Below the pieces are notes generated by a model. The model made no database searches. It was not told where the DNA came from and saw only the letters and a list, made by a program, of their open reading frames with translations. 64,000 bases of DNA, from contig JAGFNK010000031.1 in NCBI GenBank assembly GCA_025769875.1, forward strand, positions 124,001 to 188,000, given 5' to 3'. The position numbers and the translations under genes are program-made. The stretch is from Russula earlei (taxonomy: Eukaryota; Basidiomycota; Agaricomycetes; Russulales; Russulaceae). Positions 56,898 to 64,000 of the stretch are shown here, in pieces. Numbering within the stretch: position 1 is the first letter of the stretch; each line of letters opens with the position of its first letter.

Positions 56898-57517
56898 TTA
56901 TATGTCCGACATTTGTCGCGCAAGGAGGGTCACGACCTCCTCTTTGTTCATTTCGCGCACGACACACTTCGATAGTGGCCGGGCGATTAGCACGGCTAGG
57001 ATGTGTTTGCACTGTGGATATGCGTCCTGGTATCATGCATATGAAGGTACTCGAGAAAGCACACGCACCGTGATCTGAGACTGAGATATCAGCACGGAAT
57101 AGGCGAAAGCTGGACATGTGCAGTAAAACGGGATGGAGCAGGATTGATACAGGCTCGGGAAAACGGTGTAAGGGCCAGTCATGCCGAGGACGGAAAAGTG
57201 ACTTCGGCCCCATGGTGAAATGTGCTGGGTCACTACGAAACCGCAAGAACATAGGGTTGTCTATTACTTTTTTTCAGAGAAGGCGGTGCCCCCTTACCGC
57301 AATCTCTATCTATTAGGTCCAGGGCCGCCAGCAGGAGCTGTTCGGAGAACAGAACGCCTAGTTTTTTCACAGCTTCATCGGAGACTGTCATCATCGAGGG
57401 GAGAGGCACAATCAGTGGGTGAGCGTCATCGCTTCGTGAGCGAAAGATCGCACGATCTTTAGGCTCGATAGTTTCAAGTATAGCTTGGAGTATGCTGTGA
57501 ATGTTGACGGATGGCAT
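56898..57517 (-). CDS. SWIM-domain recombination protein Sws1/ZSWIM7
   Basis: Homologue of the Shu-complex subunit Sws1 (ZSWIM7), which works with Rad51 paralogues in homologous recombination. Exon 1 from ATG 57517: MPSVNIHSILQAILETIEPK, then DEAVKKLGVLFSEQLLLAAL and DLIDRDC. Exon 2 adds SHFSVLGMTGPYTVFPSLYQ and the first half of the SWIM motif, FYCTCPAFAYSVL. Exon 3 supplies CKHILAVLIARPLSK and ends LLARQMSDI (stop 56900-56898). The CxCx(n)CxH zinc ligands are complete. About 165 residues, near the human 140. Divergent from trm11 across 110 bp. Confidence 0.88.
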
Positions 57518-57627
57518 TGGATGGGAAATTGCTCATCGCAGTTGATGGAGGAAAGCCTTAAGTATGTAGACTACCCGCCCCCACCAATCCGATCAAAAGT
57601 ACAGCCTCAAGGCCCACGCCTACCTGT
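57518..57627. promoter_or_regulatory. 110-bp bidirectional promoter, sws1 / trm11
   Basis: Start codons at 57517 (-) and 57628 (+) are 110 bp apart. No TATA box is evident. Confidence 0.5.
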
Positions 57628-59631
57628 ATGCTACCACGGCCATACCTCGTTGTCTTTGCACAAGCTCACGAAGAGTTCCGTGTCCCAGAACTGCGGTCTG
57701 TCGCAGAGCTCCATGACTTCCCACTTTGCATACCAGACGACTTTGACCCTTCGCGACCATTTGGTGTCCTCGCCCTGGAACAGGAGGTGCATGTGCAACT
57801 GCTCGCACGGAGATGCATACTGATTAAGTGCGTGACTCTTTGGGGCGTCTATTTGACTCTTTGATGTTGATCTGTCTGCCCTCTGGCATGGCAAGATCCG
57901 TGTACGAGCTGTGCGCTAGGGGGCGCACCTACGAAGAGGTGCACGAAAGAAACAGGGCCTCACGGCATCTGTGGGAGAAATACATCCCGAACACGTCCTT
58001 CAAGTTCGTCGTGAATGGCTTTAACCATTCTATCTCCAAAGCGCGACAGCGTGAGATCATCGAGGAATTTTCGTACATGGGCTTCATGGGGAGGATCGAT
58101 CTGCGAAGCCCCGAGATCACCATGGGCTGTTTCGAAGAGTGTAAGCTCACTTCCTGTGGAGGTTTATACTGTAGGGCTCAGGAACGTGTGCTTTGGCCAT
58201 CGACGTACGCCAATACAGACTGGGACGTTCGCTGTGCGACCGGAAACAACCACAAAGGCACTGGCGGCATTCGCGAGATCTTCTTCGGCAGGTTGGTACG
58301 CAGAGGTCGCTGAAACCATCCCCTTATCCATCCTGACTGCCCCTCCCGTCTGTCCCAGTTAGAGCAAGGTAGCGCACGGCCTCTGATCAGGACGTTCGAC
58401 GTCAAAAAGCGGCAATACTTTGGAAATACGAGCATGGAAGCCGAAATATCCCTTCTTATGGCCAATCAAACTTTGGTAGGGTCTTCTTTCCTGTCACTCT
58501 GGCACACAACTTCAATGATGCGCCCCGTGACAGGCCTCCCCAGGGAAATTGATCTATGACCCGTTCATAGGCACAGGGAGTCTGGCCTACGCACGTTATC
58601 AGCTCGTTTCTCGTCTGGTTATTATCTAGTCTTATTGGTGCCGTTTGATGCATCAGACGTCCGCGCATTTCGGTGCGCTTGTATTTGGCTCCGACATTGA
58701 TGGCCGACAGATGCGAGGAAAAGGCTGGTTTATTTATTTGTCATCGAAGCCGACCCCTGACTTGTTTTCAGACGCACAACCGGGTATCATGGGCGCTGCC
58801 GCTCAATATGGTGTGCGACGTCGCATCTTGGACTTGTGCACGTTCGACATCACGCGGAACCCTTGGCGATGTGGCGGGCTCTTCGACGCCATTATCACCG
58901 ATCCACCTTGTAAGGCCATCTGCAAGTGTCACGATGGACACGACCTCAGTATGAGTCCTCTAGATGGCGTACGCGCAGGTGCAAAGCGTCTTGGCCGTAA
59001 AGAGGGGCATGCGTGCAATCCGGCTCCTCCCCTTGAACCACGCGCGTACGTATGTTTGCCCCAGTGCTCGACACAGCCCCTCCGAACTATCCTCTGTAGG
59101 GATGGCCAACCGTGTATACCCCCTACCAAGCCATACGAACTATCGGCACTCGCCACCGACCTCGTCGCCCTTGCGAGATATCTCTTGAAGCCTGGCGGGC
59201 GCCTGGTCTTTTTCCTGCCAACTGTGATAGACGAATACGAGGAACTCGACCTGGACAGCATGCTCTGCGACGGCATGCAAGTCATCGCAAACTCGTTGCA
59301 GGATTTCGGCGCGTGGGGAAGGAGGGTACGTCGTTGATGCATCCCCGCTCTTCTCTACGCCTTTCTTCACGTCCCGCGGACGCTCGCTCGCCCAAGGCTC
59401 ACGGCTTCGTGGTTTTTCTTTTCTTTCCTCTTTCATCGTCCCCAGCTGATCACAATACGCAAAACTACGTCTCGATTGTACCCGCCACCGACGTTTGATG
59501 CGCGACGAGCGGTGCACATCGGCGACACCGAGGGCGAGGGAGACTCCGATATTCCGATCCACGTCCCTGCCCACCGCGACTTTCGAGAAAAGTACTTCCA
59601 GGGCTTTAAAAAGCCGACATCGGATGCCTAA
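57628..59631 (+). CDS. trm11: tRNA (guanine-N2-)-methyltransferase Trm11
   Basis: Catalytic subunit of the Trm11-Trm112 complex forming m2G10 in tRNA. Start ATG 57628: MLPRPYLVVFAQAHEEFRVP, then ELRSVAELHDFPL. Next exons: WEKYIPNTSFKFVVNGFNHS, REIIEEFSYMGFMGRIDLRS (THUMP-like), TFDVKKRQYFGNTSMEAEIS. The Rossmann domain: YDPFIGTGSLAYARY, GALVFGSDIDGRQMRGK, ILDLCTFDITRNPWRCGGLF, DAIITDPP followed after an intron by GVRAGAKRLGRKE (DPPYG-type catalytic motif at the junction). Then YLLKPGGRLVFFLPTVIDEY. C-terminus HRDFREKYFQGFKKPTSDA, TAA 59629-59631. At least seven introns. Its substrate class includes the tRNA gene in this window, but nothing links them specifically. Confidence 0.92.
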
Positions 59632-61754
59632 AAATGCCGCACGCTTTCACATATTGTCTCATAGATGGGTGGTCACAGGTTCGGTCGATGGACCTCCCTC
59701 GAACACGACAGTAGCTTTCGGATCTGAGGAAAAGGAATCACAAGGAAAGAAAAGAGCACCGCATAGATCGCGCCTTATTCTCTCACTCTCTCTCTGATAT
59801 AGCGATAAAGTAAGTGTTAGCTATCGCCGACTATCTCCGGGTTAATAGCAGATCGGTGCCCTCGTGACTTCCTTCCTGATCGATCGTGTTGTAGAACGGA
59901 CTAACCGGACCGGACGTGTAAATATTATATTATTCAGTTACTTGTTTGTTTTTTCCCTCAGTCTTTTACACCACACCAAGATCGAGTTATAATCCAACAC
60001 AATTGTCATTCATCATGTGTGATTTGATTTGCCAATAGACCATGCTCTGGCTGTGGATATAAATGAATATCACAAGCCATGATCACTCATGAGGGGGGTT
60101 TCAATCTCTTGACCTGATCAAAAAACTTGAACAGCCTGATGTTTTTTGAGTTCTCGACCAGCTTTTCGCCCTAGCTCATTTTCGTCCCACGGCTCCGAGT
60201 CGTTGCCACTTCTTGCGGCCTCCGAGTCGTCTGTAAATAGCCCCGAGGTATATTATCTTGCCATGGTGGTCGGTTCGTGGGCGTCACGAGTATTACTTCT
60301 TTTTTATGGTCAGAATCCTTGTCTCCTCTGCAAGGTAAAGTCAACTTTGGGGGAGAAAGGGGTATTTAAGAGGTTGGCGTACGTTGAAGGAAGTGCGAAC
60401 GATGGAATAATAATGCCAATGGAGAGGCAAAATATGACGAAAATAGAAGAGGTTCGCATTGTAACTTATGGGTCAGGTTAGGGATTTTGGAATGGAAGTA
60501 GTCGAAGTTGTCGACGTATAAACAAGACAGCAGCGTAGAAAGGTTTGAACGATCGTCGATCACCGGTACCAGCCAGTGGTAGAATGTAGTGAATGGGGAA
60601 CACAGCTGGGGAGATTTGCGACCAGGCATTGAATTTTATAGTATGGCAAGTCCGCCTCCCCTCCGGGTCTGTCCACGTCCACAAATTCCGGACCAGGGTC
60701 ATGATGGACAATGCTACATCATGATTCAATTGATGCGACAGTGATGGATGCATCAAGCATTCCATAGCTATATGACACTGATCTACTCCCACTTGTTGGT
60801 GACTGTCTTTTAGTGCTAGTATATAGAGCCTCAGGATCATTCCCTAGAGCTGAGCAATGCTAAAGTGATTGTTAAATAAATGGATATCAGTCTCAGACTT
60901 GGAGGGAGGTACAAATAGAATCCTCGTTTCCTTATCTTCTCTCAATTGAGATTTGATATAGGATCATTTTCTCCAATGGCAATCTTGCATTTTGTGTACT
61001 CCTAGCTCAATTCAAGAAAATAGTGCAGTGTAAAAGATGGGATCACAGCATATCTTGATACTGTAGGGGGTCAGGTAGTTGGCCACCCTGACAAGTTGGC
61101 CACAGGGGACTTTCTGAACTTTCTAGAGTATTAATGCCTGTGTAGTTGATTTGGGCAGTAAGAACTATGTCCAGTGTTGCCTCAAACAAAAGTTCTTACA
61201 CTGGCAGTGATTGCTTGATGAGTTAGAGGCATCTGATTGCTGCTGAGTCAGCAATATGACCAATTTGGGAAGGTCACCAGAAGGCCGAATGTGGTGGCCA
61301 TACCACAGGTGATTCATTTCAGATGCAAATCCTTCAAAACTTCATATTTTGTGTTTTGTTTCCCTATCTGCTCTTTCTCAGCCATAATTTCTACTGTTAT
61401 TTCACTTTACTGGCCCATGTCACTCAATTCATTTCTACACCAGTTCCCATTTCGCATTTCAGACAGGCTGCATTCAGCAACACCCATTGGGCTCAGATGA
61501 CAATGTGCATCCAGCACCACCAGGACTTTACATCAGACTGACCTGACCTCTCACTCATAGACTTCAGAATATTTTAAATGAATTTATTTACACCTCAATG
61601 TGCTCAGTGACACTTGTACATGCCTTATCAGCATGTCATCCTTTGGAAATTGCTGTGGGACCAGGAGGCAGGCAAACGTCCACCTCTATTTGAGATGGTA
61701 GCTATTGGGCATTAAATACTACAAACTACAGGGATGCTACTCCTCCAACTAAGG
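59632..61754. other. Gene-poor, AT-rich interval
   Basis: No gene recognised. Short frames on both strands (for example near 60480-60840 and 61237-61500) show no domain. Composition becomes AT-rich after about 60,850, as in the transposon blocks. Confidence 0.45.
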
Positions 61755-61995
61755 GTCCACGAGCATGGGATGGTGTGGTTTGGATGAGGGGTGAGGGGCT
61801 GTGGGCAGCGAGCCCTTGGTTCGGATGGCGATGATGTCAGAGGACACGTCATTGTGGTCTGTGCGTAGGCGCATGGTGGGGCGAGGACGTTGGTCTGTAG
61901 ATGATGACGGAGGGGCGAGCAGGATGAAGGGGAGTCGACGATGGGCAAGAGTGTTATGACGAAGGGATAGGGAGTGTAGGGAGCCAACCCAGGGC
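61755..61995. repeat. Diverged repeat copy A (pair with 62252-62500)
   Basis: It shares with copy B the exact core GTGGGCAGCGAGCCCTTGG (61801-61819) and further collinear blocks (GAGCAGGATGAA, GGCAAGAGTG, GATAGGGAG), with many substitutions and small indels. Confidence 0.65.
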
Positions 61996-62251
61996 GCACC
62001 GAGTTCATATGACTTGATCTGAGGGTGGGTATTGACAGAGAGTAACAGAGAGCAAGCAATGGCCATACCTGAGGCACAACACTTGATGCTCCGGAGGAGC
62101 ACCCATGTGAGAGTGTGTGTGTGTTTGTGTGTGTTCTCAAGAGAATGGTTCATGCCAGCAGATGAGGAGAGGGCAGGTGCGATAGATTGCAAAACTCAAC
62201 TGTTATTCGAGACTGTAGTTACTAGCCTTAAATCATATTCCTTCGACTGCG

Positions 62252-62500
62252 AGTCCACAAGCGCAAGGTGGTGTGGACAGGCGAGGCACTGTGGGCAGCG
62301 AGCCCTTGGATCAAGTGACAATGACGACAGTGAATGTGTCATTGGGGTTGGTGCATAGTCGTGTAATGGGTGCGAGGATGACAGTTCGTGAATGATGATG
62401 GAGAGGTGAGAGCAGGATGAAAGGGGGAGTCAACAACAGGCAAGAGTGATATGAAGAAAAGGTAGGGAGCATGCAGAGAAAGACACTAGGCGCAGGGGAT
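62252..62500. repeat. Diverged repeat copy B (pair with 61755-61995)
   Basis: Core GTGGGCAGCGAGCCCTTGG at 62291-62309, 490 bp after the core of copy A, same orientation. The segment between holds unrelated sequence with a short GT-rich run near 62115-62133. Confidence 0.65.
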
Positions 62501-63009
62501 GGATGTGGATGGGGGAGCGTGAGGTGTGAGGTGTGGGCGAATGGGTGTCATTGGAGTAGATTGGGTTGAGCCACTGTCACTGTTCTTGGGCGCAGAAGTG
62601 AGGAACATGGTGGTGACATCGAGGAATTGGCACGAGGGAAGGAGTGCATGAAAGGAAAAGAGTGGCAGAAGTTGGATGAAGGAGTGGAGGGAGAGATGAC
62701 ACATGGGAGGTGGGGGTGAGTGCAAGTCATGTCAGTTTCCTGGTCAGTGGGCTCAAACACCTTACAGGTGCATGACACAAACGAGGCAGACTAGTGGCGC
62801 AGGGGATGAATGAAGATGGTAGGGCATGAGACGCAGCCAAACAGTGAAGGACTTGTGCTGTAGGTCGATGCTTGGAGGAGCTGAGCTCTGACTCCAAGAC
62901 TGAAGGTGGGGGTGTTGAGCGGCAAGGCAAGTGACATCAATGGCGATCAACTTGAATCATTGTTGCAGTTCCCGGGCACAGAGTGGGGAATGCAGGTTGT
63001 GATGATGTT

Positions 63010-64000
63010 TGAAGTTGGGACCGTGGGCAGTGGTCTCTTTGTATGGTTTAATCAGGGAGTTATGGAAGACGGGATGTATTCTCCATGTCTTAGGTAGTTC
63101 TAGGGGTACATTGACCGGGTATGAGGTGACAACCTTGAAAGGTCCGTACTGTCAAGGGGCTATCTTAGCTTTCAGGTATGTTGTCTTCAGATTAGTGGCC
63201 TCTAGCCAGACCAAATCTCCTGCTTTGAATTGGTACTTGGGGAAATGGGAACTGGGTTGTCCCATTAGTGCCATGGCATAATGGAGGGAGGCTGCAACTT
63301 CCTCATATTTCAAAGGGGGCTTTATGAGTAGCACTGTGGGTGTGTGCATTATGAGCAAACTCCATGAAGGGGATTAGTTTGGCCCAGTTGTCTTGTTGGT
63401 GATTGCAGAAAATTCTCAAGTACTGTTCTAGTTCTTGATTGACTCTTTCTGTTTCTCCATCTGACTGAGGGTGGTATGCTGTACTAAGGGAGGACTTGAC
63501 ATTCAGTTTCCTCCATAGTTCCTGGGTAACTTTGGCTGCAAATTGGGGTCCTCGGTCGGAAATGATTTGAGTTGGTAGTCCCACTCATCTCCACACATTG
63601 TTCATGATTAGTGAGGTGGTATCTTCTGTGGTAATGGTCTTATGACATGGGGAAATGATGGTAGCTTTGCTAAAGCAGTCCACCACCACTAGTAGGCTGT
63701 TGTACCCTTGAGAGGGGGGTAGGTTGACAATGAAGTCCATAGTAATGCTATCCCATATCTTGCCTGCCAGGGTGATAGGGACTAGAGGCACAGTAGTTGT
63801 TGGACTGGTTCTTTGTGCTTTGGCACATTGTGCAACCATCTACATAGCTTTTGACAAATGTCAGCATCCCTGGCCACCAGTAGTTATGACTTATTAGTTT
63901 GTAGGTCTTCCATTGACCTGGGTGGCTGGTGGCTAAGGAGTCATGGTGTACTTTGAGGACTGTATGCCTCAGTGCGTCTGACTTTGGGACATAGACTTTC
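63010..64000 (-). mobile_element. Second Ty3/gypsy element, integrase end, broken, runs off the window
   Basis: Read on the minus strand from 64000 downwards: a decayed zinc-binding region, MVAQCAKAQRTSPTTTVPLV, WDSITMDFIVNLPPSQGYNS (first Asp), [20 protein letters not shown] (second Asp), [20 protein letters not shown] (Glu), KAGDLVWLEATNLKTTYLKA, a TGA, QYGPFKVVTSYPVNVPLELP, KTWRIHPVFHNSLIKPYKE. The DDE triad is intact, but TGA codons interrupt the frame before GLPTQ and after KIAP. No chromodomain is visible after the GPY/F-like region; the sequence turns into unrelated DNA. The rest of pol lies beyond 64000. Confidence 0.85.

Noticed and set aside
1..64000. CRISPR arrays, bacterial operons, prophage
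   Set aside because: No regularly spaced identical repeats, Shine-Dalgarno/operon structure or phage genes were seen. Intron-rich eukaryotic genes fill the window.

Overview
The window is nuclear DNA of a filamentous basidiomycete, most likely an Agaricomycete. Genes are intron-dense, with short GT-AG introns of about 50-60 bp. Proteins include fungal cell-wall enzymes (chitin synthase, GH16 glucanase), a basidiomycete-style BTB protein and a chromodomain Ty3/gypsy retrotransposon. No bacterial operon, CRISPR array or rRNA was seen. About eighteen host genes and one tRNA gene alternate with two transposon-rich, lower-GC blocks.

Layout. 1-2.1 kb: no gene. 2.1-8.5 kb: mitochondrial enoyl-CoA hydratase (-), a bacterial-type mannose-1-phosphate guanylyltransferase with a coiled-coil N-terminal extension (-), an intron-containing tRNA-Gln(CUG) (-) and a BTB protein (+). 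8.5-13.7 kb: non-coding DNA with a decayed Mutator/FAR1-like fragment. 13.8-21.3 kb: Psr1-type FCP1/SCP phosphatase (-), Yap/Pap1-like bZIP factor (+), 3-hydroxyacyl-CoA dehydratase (+), A1 aspartic protease (-). 21.8-33.4 kb: transposon graveyard with Tc1/mariner-like and PIF/Harbinger remnants, then a 9.5-kb chromovirus (two 620-bp LTRs) carrying an 829-bp nested solo LTR. 34.7-36 kb: GH16 (+). 37.4-59.6 kb is gene-dense: cohesin Rad21 (-) divergent from a mitochondrial PPR protein (+), an HMMR-like coiled-coil protein (+), chitin synthase (-), an Agaricomycete-type PD-(D/E)XK-like orphan (-), a mitochondrial protein possibly of the Mmc1 family (+), Tim17 (-) divergent from a CDCA7-type zinc-finger/WHIM protein (+), and Sws1/ZSWIM7 (-) divergent from Trm11 (+). 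59.6-64 kb: non-coding DNA, a diverged repeat, and the integrase end of a second Ty3/gypsy element (-) that runs off the window.

The genes form no single pathway. Themes recur: mitochondrial function (ECH, PPR, Tim17, possible Mmc1), chromosome biology (Rad21, Sws1, CDCA7-like), and wall or sugar-nucleotide metabolism (GMPP, CHS, GH16).

The most notable signals are: (1) the bacterial-type ManC fused to a eukaryotic coiled-coil region; (2) a 12-nt exact complement between the predicted 5' end of the retrotransposon transcript and the primer-binding site abutting the LTR, the hallmark of Tf1-type self-priming; (3) decay of that element almost only by CpG transitions, both in its LTRs and in its stop-codon spectrum, in a genome that also carries a CDCA7-type zinc-finger gene 20 kb away; (4) an extra reading frame downstream of the chromodomain; (5) an A1 protease whose signal-peptide ORF is cut off by one in-frame TAA.
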